A stretch of 47,368 nucleotides of DNA from Deltaproteobacteria bacterium (GTDB lineage Bacteria; Desulfobacterota; Syntrophia; Syntrophales; JAFGHS01). The stretch spans positions 1-47,368 of the forward strand of contig JAFGLN010000018.1 of NCBI GenBank assembly GCA_016928025.1. The letters are read 5' to 3'. The notes under the pieces are model-generated. The model saw only the letters and a program-made list of their open reading frames with translations. It made no database searches and was not told where the DNA came from. Made by a program: the position numbers and the translations under genes. Positions 11,761 through 19,492 of this stretch are shown in pieces. Every line of letters starts with the position of its first letter. Within the stretch, counting starts at the first letter, position 1.

Positions 11761-11925
11761 ATGGAAGAATGTTTGAATCAGTTGGAGCCAAAAGCCGGTG
11801 ATTATGAAGAGCTGTTTGCCAAATGAAAAAATCTTGGCGTGAGGGATTTTGAGAATCAAATAATGAGGATGCATAAATTCCCGATGAAGATGTGGCAAAG
11901 GTTTGAAAACAAAGCGAGAAATTCA
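11761..11925 (+). pseudogene. Short broken reading frame, function unknown
   Basis: A frame starting MEECLNQLEPKAGDYEELF meets TGA at 11824-11826, then continues open for 32 codons (KNLGVRDFENQIMRMHKF... to TAA at 11923-11925). The continuing part looks protein-like (basic, amphipathic). An overlapping frame MSENGPKHGRMFESVGAKSR begins at 11740, so a frameshift is also possible. I do not recognise the family. Most likely this is a decayed small gene; a selenocysteine reading is not supported by any visible SECIS-like hairpin. Confidence 0.3.
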
Positions 11926-11985
11926 TAATTTAATGCCGCGTTATCACTTGACCGATCAAGGGGAAAGTGCTACGGTCCCACTTGC

Positions 11986-12000
11986 TTGAGACGGTCTCAA
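11986..12000. promoter_or_regulatory. Candidate operator upstream of the hexuronate operon
   Basis: TTGAGA-CGG-TCTCAA is a perfect 6-bp inverted repeat with a 3-base centre, 174 bases before the uxaC start. Its size and symmetry suit a dimeric repressor of the GntR or LacI type, but no regulator gene is in the window and the site could be chance. Confidence 0.3.
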
Positions 12001-12061
12001 ATGATCATGGCACATGGTCCACGAGACTGTTGACAATCATCGATATTACAGCTGTCGGATC

Positions 12062-12083
12062 CGAGGGGCCGACATGCCCCTCG
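12062..12083 (+). terminator. GC-rich hairpin in the uronate operon leader
   Basis: CGAGGGGC and GCCCCTCG form an 8-bp stem around a CGACAT loop. No T-tract follows, so it is a poor intrinsic terminator. It may be an attenuator-like or mRNA-stabilising structure in the leader. Confidence 0.3.
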
Positions 12084-12173
12084 AAGTCGTTGAATCTTAG
12101 TGCCTCTACTAAAAAAACCGAATCGAACGGGTGATGCTCCAAAACGGAGAAAATCCAACGGGGGAAAGGGAAA

Positions 12174-13589
12174 GTGGGTGAAAGGCTGATCCTGCATGAA
12201 GACAGATTGTTCCCGATCCATCCGGAGGCCAGGGGTGTGGCCCGCCGTCTCTACGCCCAGGTGAAGGATCTCCCCATCATAAGTCCCCACGGCCACACCG
12301 ATCCCCGGTGGTATGCGCAGAACATCGCGTTCTCCAATCCCACGGAGCTTTTTTTGGTTCCCGATCACTACATTTTCCGAATGCTTTACAGCCAGGGTAT
12401 CCCCCTGGAGCGCCTCGGCATTCCCCGGACCGACGGCGGAGAGACGCAGGGGAATCCCAGAGAGATTTGGAGGCTTTTTGCCGAGCACTACTATCTTTTT
12501 CGGGGGACCCCCTCCCGCCTTTGGTTCGAGCATGTCCTTTACTTCGTTTTCGGCATCGAAAAGCGTTTGAGTCTTCAAACCGCGGATTTTATCTATGACC
12601 GCCTCGAGGAGGCTTTGTCCCGGCCTCCGTTTCGTGTGCGCAGTCTTTTCGACCGTTTCAACATCGAGGTGTTGGCCACAACGGACTCGCCCCTCGACGA
12701 CCTGCGCCATCACCAAGCCATAGCGGAGAGCGGCTGGCAGGGCCGGGTGATTCCCGCCTTTCGTCCCGATGCGGTGGCGGACCCCGAGTTCGAAGGGTTC
12801 CGGGAAAATGTTCGGCGTCTGGGGGAAATGACGGGCGAAGATACGTCCGATTGGCAGGGATATCTGAAGGCGCTGGCCGAGCGCCGCCGCTTCTTCGCCG
12901 GCATGGGTGCAACATCCACGGATCACGGCTTTCCCACGGCGACGACGGCCGACCTTGATCCGTCTTCGTGCCGGCGGCTTTTTGAGAAGGCCCGCGACGG
13001 GTCCATGACGGCTGATGAAGCCGAGATCTTCCGGGGGCAAATACTGACGGAGATGGTACGCATGAGCCTGGATGACGGTTTGGTCATTCAGATTCACCCC
13101 GGCTCGTTTCGCAACCATAACACCCCGCTCTTTCAGAAATTCGGCCGGGACAAGGGGGCCGATATCCCCATGCGCACCGACTATGTCAAGGCACTGAAAC
13201 CGCTGCTGGATCGATTTGGAAACGAGGCCGGCCTTTCGGTCATCCTTTTTACCTTGGATGAATCCGCCTACAGTCGGGAATTGGCGCCGCTGGCCGGACA
13301 TTACCCGCTCCTGAAGCTTGGGCCCGCGTGGTGGTTCTTCGACAGCCCCGCAGGGATGCTTCGGTACAAGCGGTCCGTCTTCGAAACGGCGGGTTTCTAC
13401 AACACGGTGGGCTTTAATGACGACACCCGGGCGTTCTTGTCCATTCCCGCCCGTCACGATGTGGCGCGTCGCGTCGATTGTGCGTACCTGGCGGAACTCG
13501 TGTGCGACCATCGCCTGGATGAGGATGAGGCGGCGGAAGTGGCCGTGGACCTGGCCTATAATCTGGTGAAAGCGTCTTACAGGCTTTAA
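12174..13589 (+). CDS. uxaC: uronate isomerase
   Basis: UxaC interconverts D-glucuronate/D-fructuronate and D-galacturonate/D-tagaturonate, the entry step of hexuronate catabolism. The 471-residue length is the family norm. The amidohydrolase-fold metal site is visible as ISPHGHTDPRWYA (H39, H41), and IQIHPGSFRNHN and GFNDDTRAFLSIPARHD are typical later blocks. The start is GTG at 12174 behind GGGGGAAAGGG. It is the first of six closely spaced same-strand genes; the tagaturonate epimerase gene begins 40 bp later. Its usual next enzymes in E. coli (UxaB/UxaA, UxuA) are absent here. Confidence 0.95.
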   Translation: MGERLILHEDRLFPIHPEARGVARRLYAQVKDLPIISPHGHTDPRWYAQNIAFSNPTELFLVPDHYIFRMLYSQGIPLERLGIPRTDGGETQGNPREIWRLFAEHYYLFRGTPSRLWFEHVLYFVFGIEKRLSLQTADFIYDRLEEALSRPPFRVRSLFDRFNIEVLATTDSPLDDLRHHQAIAESGWQGRVIPAFRPDAVADPEFEGFRENVRRLGEMTGEDTSDWQGYLKALAERRRFFAGMGATSTDHGFPTATTADLDPSSCRRLFEKARDGSMTADEAEIFRGQILTEMVRMSLDDGLVIQIHPGSFRNHNTPLFQKFGRDKGADIPMRTDYVKALKPLLDRFGNEAGLSVILFTLDESAYSRELAPLAGHYPLLKLGPAWWFFDSPAGMLRYKRSVFETAGFYNTVGFNDDTRAFLSIPARHDVARRVDCAYLAELVCDHRLDEDEAAEVAVDLAYNLVKASYRL

Positions 13590-13629
13590 GATGCAATAAG
13601 GTGGGGAAGCGAAGAGGAGTCCATAGACC

Positions 13630-15177
13630 ATGCACATACTGCTCGATCATTTGAAAAGCGAGGACCTTGCGCCTCCGCTATCACTGGAGGGTCAACGGAA
13701 GGTCTCGGAGGTCCTGCGGGATATAACTCATCTGAGTCCGTATCCGGACTCCATTGTCACACTGGAACACGGTCTTCTGTTTCTGGGGCGGCGGGAGGAC
13801 AACAAGTACCTGGGGGTGGTTTCCAGGGACTCCGGGATCTTCCGGCGTTTCGCAGGGGCTCATCATAAATCGTTTGTGAACGGTGAGGAAGTAAGCGTGC
13901 TCATCGCCCCGACCAACGGCGGGAATGCCGCTGTTCTCCGAAATCTTCTGCCGTATCTTAAACCAAGGGTCCTGGGAACGGCCAAATCCATTGGCTGCGG
14001 CGACCGGCTGGGAACGGCCACGCCCGGCCACATCCGGGCGGTGCGTAAGACGACGGTCGTTCCCATTCTCGCCCAGCAGTCCGTCCGGGAAAACGAACGG
14101 ACGGGTCGCAGTCCCCAGGACGTGCTGGATGACGCCACCTGGGGAGCATTCCAGGAAGGATGGCGGGACGGCTTCGGAGCGGACGCCGATCATCTCAAAA
14201 CGGAGCAGGACATTGAAAGCTTTGCCGCCGCCGGCTATACGTTTTTCACCATCGATCCGGGCGACCACGTGGATAATGATGCCGGCGAGGCGTCAGGGGC
14301 GGTCCTGCAAGGGAAAGTGGATGCCCTTCCCTGGGAAGAGCTCGAGACCACGGCCGCGGATCTGGTGAGGGTCCTGGCGGATTCGCCCATCCGGCTGACC
14401 GGCTTCGATGCGCGGTTCACGGCGGAACAGGTGTTGCGTGCGGCGGCAAAGTACGGGAGAGTCGTGGCCCACACGGTGCGCCTGTACCGGCATTTGGAGA
14501 ATACTCTCAACCCGCGGCCCTTTGAGCTGGAAATGAACGTGGATGAAACGGACACGGTCACATCGCTTGCGGAACATGTCTACATCGCCCATGAACTCAA
14601 GCGGCTGGGGGTGAAATGGGTGAGTCTGGCGCCACGCTACGTGGGCGGGTTCGAGAAAGGGGTGGACTACCTCGGCAACCTGGAGGCCTTCCGAAAGTCC
14701 TTCGAGCAGCACCTGGCCGTCGCCACAAGCTTCGGTCCTTACAAACTCAGTCTCCATTCCGGCTCGGACAAGCTCAGCATTTATCCCATTGTTGCCGGAC
14801 TTGCGGGAGACCTCTTCCATGTCAAAACGGCGGGGACCAGTTACCTGGAAGCCCTGAGAACGATCGCCGGGTTTTCTCCCGCCTTGTTTCGGCGGATTGT
14901 TGCATGGGCTGTTGAGCGGTATCCCACAGACCGGGCGAGCTACCACGTGTCCGCCGAGCTGCCCAAAATGCCTGAGGTCAGGATGATGAGTGATGAGGCG
15001 CTGCCGAATCTGCTGGACGATTTCCACGGAAGGGAAATACTCCATGTGACCTACGGCTCGGTGATTCAACAAAAAGAGCTGCGAGGACCATTTTTTGCGG
15101 CGCTCAGGCAGTGCGAGGAGACTTATATGAGAAGGGTGGAAGCCCATTTCGACAAGCACCTGAATGCCCTGCGCTGA
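13630..15177 (+). CDS. uxaE: tagaturonate epimerase
   Basis: UxaE-type epimerases convert D-tagaturonate to D-fructuronate at C3/C4, merging the galacturonate branch with the glucuronate branch without UxaB/UxaA. The 515-residue protein matches that family: SIGCGDRLGTATPGHIRAV, FTIDPGDHVDNDAGE, FELEMNVDETDTVTS, SLAPRYVGGFEKGVDY and KLSLHSGSDKLSIYP. The acidic and histidine residues in these blocks fit a metal-dependent TIM-barrel site. It lies between uxaC and the SDR reductase. The family is known from Thermotoga; I infer the same role here from sequence and from context. Confidence 0.9.
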   Translation: MHILLDHLKSEDLAPPLSLEGQRKVSEVLRDITHLSPYPDSIVTLEHGLLFLGRREDNKYLGVVSRDSGIFRRFAGAHHKSFVNGEEVSVLIAPTNGGNAAVLRNLLPYLKPRVLGTAKSIGCGDRLGTATPGHIRAVRKTTVVPILAQQSVRENERTGRSPQDVLDDATWGAFQEGWRDGFGADADHLKTEQDIESFAAAGYTFFTIDPGDHVDNDAGEASGAVLQGKVDALPWEELETTAADLVRVLADSPIRLTGFDARFTAEQVLRAAAKYGRVVAHTVRLYRHLENTLNPRPFELEMNVDETDTVTSLAEHVYIAHELKRLGVKWVSLAPRYVGGFEKGVDYLGNLEAFRKSFEQHLAVATSFGPYKLSLHSGSDKLSIYPIVAGLAGDLFHVKTAGTSYLEALRTIAGFSPALFRRIVAWAVERYPTDRASYHVSAELPKMPEVRMMSDEALPNLLDDFHGREILHVTYGSVIQQKELRGPFFAALRQCEETYMRRVEAHFDKHLNALR

Positions 15178-15270
15178 CGGAGGCGAGGGGGTGTTTCGCT
15201 TGCGTCAACGGGAGCGGACGGATCTCCGGGATGAATGTTTCCGAGGGATTGCCGCATGATGGAGGATAAA

Positions 15271-16086
15271 ATGGATTTCTTGGAGGACCTGTTCGGACTG
15301 AAAGGCAAAACAGCCATTGTGACCGGAGGTGCCGGGGCCATCGGGACGGTCATGTCGGAGGCCTTGCTCCAAGCCGGAGCCGGCGTGGTCATCTGGAGCC
15401 GGACCCAGGCTTCCATCGACCAGGCTTTGGACCGATTGCGCCAGGTGATCCCCGATCCCGATCGGGTTTGGGGAATCCAGGTGGATACGGGGGATGAGCC
15501 GGCCGTGGAGGAGGCCCTGGAACGGTCCGCGGCGCCATGGGGCCCGCCCGAGATTCTCGTCAACGGGGTGGGGGGGAACCTCGGAAAGGCGGCGCTCACA
15601 GAAACAGACATGCAGCAGTTTGAAAAGGTTCTGCGCCTGAATCTCCTGGCCGGGCTGATGATCCCGACGAAAGTGCTGGCCGCTTACTGGATTCGTCTTG
15701 ACATTAAAGGCTGCATAATCAACCTTACGTCCATGGCCTCCTATAATCCCCTTTCGGGTGTCTGGGGCTACGATGCGGCCAAGGCCGGCGTCCTGAACCT
15801 TACTACGGGGGTCGCCAACGAACTTGCCCCGTACGGAATCCGCGTCAATGCCATTGCGCCGGGCTTTTTTCTCGGAAAACAAAATCGTGCGCTTCTCGTG
15901 GACGAAGCGACCGGGGCATACACGCCGAGAGGCAAGGCCGTCATTGCTCACACGCCGTTCGGTCGTTTCGGGGAAACGCGGGAATTGATGGGCACGACGC
16001 TCTTTCTGGCCAGCAGCAAGGCGTCCGGTTTCGTCACCGGCATATCCCTTCCCGTGGACGGGGGATACCTGGCGCACAATATATGA
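15271..16086 (+). CDS. SDR oxidoreductase, probable D-mannonate oxidoreductase (fructuronate reductase)
   Basis: This is a classical short-chain dehydrogenase of 271 residues. The cofactor motif is TGGAGAIG (18-25), followed by NGVGGN (98-103), catalytic S154, Y167 and K171 (GYDAAKAG), and the C-terminal GISLPVDGGYLAHNI. I chose ATG at 15271 because GGAGG lies 5 bases upstream; earlier ATGs at 15235, 15256 and 15259 add up to 12 residues. SDRs of this type replace UxuB as fructuronate reductases in several uronate clusters. Placement after the isomerase and epimerase supports reduction of fructuronate to D-mannonate. Confidence 0.85.
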   Translation: MDFLEDLFGLKGKTAIVTGGAGAIGTVMSEALLQAGAGVVIWSRTQASIDQALDRLRQVIPDPDRVWGIQVDTGDEPAVEEALERSAAPWGPPEILVNGVGGNLGKAALTETDMQQFEKVLRLNLLAGLMIPTKVLAAYWIRLDIKGCIINLTSMASYNPLSGVWGYDAAKAGVLNLTTGVANELAPYGIRVNAIAPGFFLGKQNRALLVDEATGAYTPRGKAVIAHTPFGRFGETRELMGTTLFLASSKASGFVTGISLPVDGGYLAHNI

Positions 16087-16175
16087 GTATGGAAAAACGC
16101 TCTGATGGTTAATCGGCGATGCTCCGAAGCGGTTGGAGCCGGGGTCCATACCATTTCTGGTCAACGGAGAAACTC

Positions 16176-17450
16176 ATGACTCAACGGGTTTTCGGAGAGG
16201 GGAATCCCGCAACCTCCCTCACTGAAGAGGCCATTCTGTCCATCATCGAAGGCGGGACGCCGCGGCATCTTTTCCAGGGAAAGCGTGTCCTGGTGCTGAC
16301 GCCCGATGCCACGCGCACCTGCCCCTTGCCCGTGATGATCCGCGCCGTCCGTCGGGTGATCGGGAGCCGATGCGCACGGCTTGACTTCATGGTCGCCCTG
16401 GGGACCCATCCCATAATGGCGGAAGCGGATATTCTTGAGCTTTACGGTATATCGCCCGCTGAACGGCAGGGCGCCTACGCGACCTCCCGATTTCTCAACC
16501 ACCGTTGGGACCTTCCCCAAAGCTTCCGGCTAATCGGCGTGTTGACCGAAGATCAGGTGGAATCCATCTCTCAGGGGCTATTTCGGGAAGAAGTCCCCAT
16601 TACTATCAACAAAGCCGTTTACGACTATGACCTGGTGTTGATCCTGGGCCCGGTTTTCCCTCACGAGGTTGTGGGTTTTTCCGGAGGGGCCAAGTATCTG
16701 TTTCCCGGGATATCGGGGGGCGAGTTCCTGCATTTTTTCCACTGGCTGGGGGCGGTGATCACCTGCATGAGGATCATCGGCGTCAAGGACAACCCGGTGC
16801 GGCGACTGATCCACGAAGCCCTGGCCAACGTTTCGGTGCCCGTCCATTGCCTGGCCATGGTGGTGGCCTCCGACGGGAACCTTTGCGGCCTTTATGCCGG
16901 GGATCCCGTCAACGCCTGGTCCGCCGCCGCCGACCTGTCCGCACGAATGCATATTGTCATGAAGCAGAAGCCCTATCGCCTCGTTTTGGGACACGCCCCC
17001 CGCAGGTACGATGAGATTTGGACGGCAGGGAAGGTGATGTACAAACTGGAGCCGGTGGTGGCCGACGGTGGGACACTGATTATCTACGCGCCTCACATCC
17101 GGGAAATCTCCCGGGTTTGGGGAGAATCCCTCAAACAGGTCGGTTATCACGTCCTTGACTATTTCCTGGCCCAAATGGAGCGCTTTCGCCAGATTCCCCG
17201 GGGCGTGCTGGCCCATTCCACCCACGTGCGGGGCCTGGGGACCTATGTCGACGGCGTCGAGAAATCCCGCATCCAGGTTGTGCTGGCCACGGGAATTCCC
17301 CGGCCTGTCTGTGAACAGATCCATTTAGGCTATCTGAATCCGGACGACATTCGGATTTCGGACTATGAAAACCGGGAAGAGGAATCCGTCCTGTTTGTGG
17401 ATCAAGCCGGGGAAATCCTCTACCGTCTTGAAGGCCATGGAGAGAGCTGA
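16176..17450 (+). CDS. LarA-family nickel-pincer epimerase homologue (DUF2088), probable D-mannonate/D-gluconate 2-epimerase
   Basis: LarA enzymes use a nickel-pincer nucleotide (NPN) to epimerise 2-hydroxy acids by hydride removal at C2. This 424-residue protein has the family motifs PDATRTCP (43-50) and GTHPIM (H78). It also has FPHEVVGFSGGAKYLFPG, in which H163 and K173 are 10 residues apart, and H189 lies 16 further on. That is the spacing of H174, K184 (covalent NPN lysine) and H200 in lactate racemase. A start at 16176 has GGAGA upstream. Characterised LarA homologues include a D-gluconate 2-epimerase; here it sits between a mannonate-forming reductase and gluconokinase, so D-mannonate to D-gluconate is the best inference. 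The NPN maturation genes larB, larC and larE are not in the window. Confidence 0.8.
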   Translation: MTQRVFGEGNPATSLTEEAILSIIEGGTPRHLFQGKRVLVLTPDATRTCPLPVMIRAVRRVIGSRCARLDFMVALGTHPIMAEADILELYGISPAERQGAYATSRFLNHRWDLPQSFRLIGVLTEDQVESISQGLFREEVPITINKAVYDYDLVLILGPVFPHEVVGFSGGAKYLFPGISGGEFLHFFHWLGAVITCMRIIGVKDNPVRRLIHEALANVSVPVHCLAMVVASDGNLCGLYAGDPVNAWSAAADLSARMHIVMKQKPYRLVLGHAPRRYDEIWTAGKVMYKLEPVVADGGTLIIYAPHIREISRVWGESLKQVGYHVLDYFLAQMERFRQIPRGVLAHSTHVRGLGTYVDGVEKSRIQVVLATGIPRPVCEQIHLGYLNPDDIRISDYENREEESVLFVDQAGEILYRLEGHGES

Positions 17451-17480
17451 GGGGAATTTATCCGGAAAGATGATGGGTGT

Positions 17481-17990
17481 ATGAAGGAGGGCATCGTAAT
17501 CTTGATTCTGATGGGTCCCATGGGTTGCGGTAAGACAACCCTCGGGCGTCTGTTGTCGGCCCGGTTGGGCTGGCCTTTTTTAGACGGGGATGATTTCCAT
17601 TCACGACAGAGTGTCGAAAAAATGAGGGCCGGCATCGCCCTTACCGATGAGGACAGGTTTCCCTGGTTGGACAGGCTGGCCTTGGAGATTCGGGACCGTC
17701 TGGCCCGGGGTCGGCCAACCATTGTGGCCTGCTCGGCGTTGAAGCAAGCGTACCGGGATCTTTTGGGCGTCGATCAAACGTCGGTGGCGACCGTTTATCT
17801 GAAGGGTGACTATGAATTGCTCCATCGGCGCATACAGGAGCGCAGACACGCCTACATGAATCCCGAACTGCTTCGCAGCCAGCTGGAGACGCTGGAAGAA
17901 CCCCGGGGGGGATTGTGCGTGGATATCGCTCTTTCATGCGAGGAGATTATTCAAACCATTATGGAATTTCTTTTCCTGGAAAAATCTTGA
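17481..17990 (+). CDS. gntK: gluconokinase (GntK type)
   Basis: GntK phosphorylates D-gluconate to 6-phosphogluconate. The 169-residue P-loop kinase has Walker A GPMGCGKTT (12-20), then FLDGDDFHSRQSVEKMRAGIAL, PWLDRLA and VACSALKQAYRDLL, all typical of the thermoresistant gluconokinase family. It starts 30 bp after the LarA-like gene and ends 17 bp before gnd. A gluconokinase inside a uronate operon makes sense only if gluconate is formed there, which supports the epimerase assignment upstream. Confidence 0.95.
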   Translation: MKEGIVILILMGPMGCGKTTLGRLLSARLGWPFLDGDDFHSRQSVEKMRAGIALTDEDRFPWLDRLALEIRDRLARGRPTIVACSALKQAYRDLLGVDQTSVATVYLKGDYELLHRRIQERRHAYMNPELLRSQLETLEEPRGGLCVDIALSCEEIIQTIMEFLFLEKS

Positions 17991-18007
17991 AAGGACGTGC
18001 AAGTCGG

Positions 18008-19462
18008 ATGGAAAAACAGGCGGATATCGGACTGATTGGACTGGCGGTGATGGGTGAAAACCTGGTCTTGAACATGGAACAAAAGGGATTGGTCGTGGCC
18101 GTCTATAACAGGACGGTCTCAAGAGTCGACGATCTGATCCGGGGCCGGGGACAGGGGAAAAATATCATCGGAACCTCGTCGCTGGAGGAACTGGTGAATG
18201 TCTTGCCGCGGCCCAGAAAGATCATCATGATGGTGCGGGCGGGGGAGCCCGTGGACAGGCTGATTCAGCAGCTTGCCCCTCTGTTGGAGGCGGGCGATGT
18301 GCTCATCGATGGGGGGAATTCCCACTTCGAGGATACCGATCGGCGGACGCAAGAAGTCGAAGGCCGTGGACTTCTCTATGTCGGAACGGGGATTTCCGGG
18401 GGTGAAGAAGGTGCCCTCAAAGGACCGGCCATCATGCCCGGCGGGTCTTCCGCGGCCTGGGAGCTCATCAAACCGGTCTTCGAGGCCATTGCCGCCAGGG
18501 CCGATGACGGAAGGCCCTGTTGTCGCTGGATCGGGCCGGGAGGCGCCGGCCATTTCGTCAAAATGGTCCATAACGGCATCGAATATGGAGACATGCAGCT
18601 TATCTGTGAGTCCTACCACCTCCTGAGAGAGGCGCTTTGTCTGAAAAATCAGGAAATCGGGGAGATCTTTTATCGGTGGAACCAGGGCGACCTGAAGAGC
18701 TATCTGATTGAGATCACGGCGCGGATTGTCTCATACCAAGATGGGGAAGGGCATTCCGTTCTGGAGTCCATCCTGGATACGGCGGGGCAGAAAGGCACCG
18801 GTCAGTGGACGGTAAATGCTGCTTTGGATCTGGGGGTCCCTCTCACCCTCATTGGAGAAGCGGTTTTTTCACGATACTTGTCCGCGATGAAGGAGGAGCG
18901 GGTGCGGGCGTCCGCGGTTTTGAGCGGGCCGGAGGCGGGGTTTCAGGGCGACCAGGGGGTTTTCGTGGACGATCTTGAACGGGCCCTCTATGTTTCCAAG
19001 ATTGTCTGCTATGCCCAGGGGTTCGCTCTACTGAAGGCGGCATCGGAGACGTTCGGCTGGGGGCTGAATTACGGCGACATGGCACTGATTTGGAGAAACG
19101 GCTGTATCATCCGTTCCGTTTTTCTTCACAAAATCGCTGACGCGTTCCATCGAAATCCGGACCTTTCCCTGCTGCTTTTGGATCCGTTTTTCCAAGAGAA
19201 GATGAATGCCGACCAGGCCGGATGGAGGCGCGTGGTGTCCACCGCCATCCGGCTGGGCATTCCGGTTCCGGCCCTGGCCGGGGCTCTCAACGCCTATGAC
19301 GGCCTTCGCTCGGCCTGGCTGCCCGCCAATCTTTTACAGGCCCAGCGAGACTATTTCGGGGCCCATCGGTACGAACGAATCGACCGACCGCGGGGAGAAT
19401 TCTTTCATACGAATTGGACCGGCGAAGGGGGGGATACCACATCCTCCTCCTACGGCCGGTGA
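18008..19462 (+). CDS. gnd: 6-phosphogluconate dehydrogenase, decarboxylating
   Basis: Gnd oxidises 6-phosphogluconate to ribulose-5-phosphate and CO2 with reduction of NAD(P)+. The 484-residue protein is the long (E. coli-like) form. It has the nucleotide motif IGLAVMGENLVLNM, the substrate motif DGGNSHFEDTDRRTQE, GISGGEEGALKGPAIMPGG, HNGIEYGDMQLICESYHLL, and the signature TAGQKGTGQWTVNAALDLG. The start at 18008 gives the standard N-terminus; the frame is open upstream inside gntK but that part is not homologous. It closes the six-gene uronate operon and meets the glycyl radical enzyme gene tail to tail 30 bp away. Confidence 0.95.
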   Translation: MEKQADIGLIGLAVMGENLVLNMEQKGLVVAVYNRTVSRVDDLIRGRGQGKNIIGTSSLEELVNVLPRPRKIIMMVRAGEPVDRLIQQLAPLLEAGDVLIDGGNSHFEDTDRRTQEVEGRGLLYVGTGISGGEEGALKGPAIMPGGSSAAWELIKPVFEAIAARADDGRPCCRWIGPGGAGHFVKMVHNGIEYGDMQLICESYHLLREALCLKNQEIGEIFYRWNQGDLKSYLIEITARIVSYQDGEGHSVLESILDTAGQKGTGQWTVNAALDLGVPLTLIGEAVFSRYLSAMKEERVRASAVLSGPEAGFQGDQGVFVDDLERALYVSKIVCYAQGFALLKAASETFGWGLNYGDMALIWRNGCIIRSVFLHKIADAFHRNPDLSLLLLDPFFQEKMNADQAGWRRVVSTAIRLGIPVPALAGALNAYDGLRSAWLPANLLQAQRDYFGAHRYERIDRPRGEFFHTNWTGEGGDTTSSSYGR

Positions 19463-19492
19463 CAAGTTGCGAATCCCAAGAAAGGCTCTTCC

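Larger units (their letters stand above)
11747..12173. other. Leader region of the uronate operon
   Basis: This 427-bp stretch holds the broken small frame (11761-11925), a 15-bp inverted repeat (11986-12000), a GC-rich hairpin (12062-12083) and the GGGGGAAAGGG ribosome site of the next gene. No good sigma70 promoter could be assigned; a TTGACA at 12030 lacks a matching -10 box. Confidence 0.5.

Noticed and set aside
11824-11826. TGA as a selenocysteine codon
   Set aside because: No stable hairpin with a SECIS-like loop follows within the needed distance and the flanking protein is not a known selenoprotein.
12030-12058. Promoter from TTGACA upstream of uxaC
   Set aside because: The matching -10 position reads TGTCGG, far from TATAAT.
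11997-13637. 546-codon open frame on the minus strand opposite uxaC
   Set aside because: It is antisense to a well-recognised gene, rich in Arg/Gly/Pro, and matches no family. High GC at third positions creates such frames.
14293-15159. 288-codon minus-strand frame opposite uxaE
   Set aside because: Antisense to a conserved enzyme, no recognisable domain.
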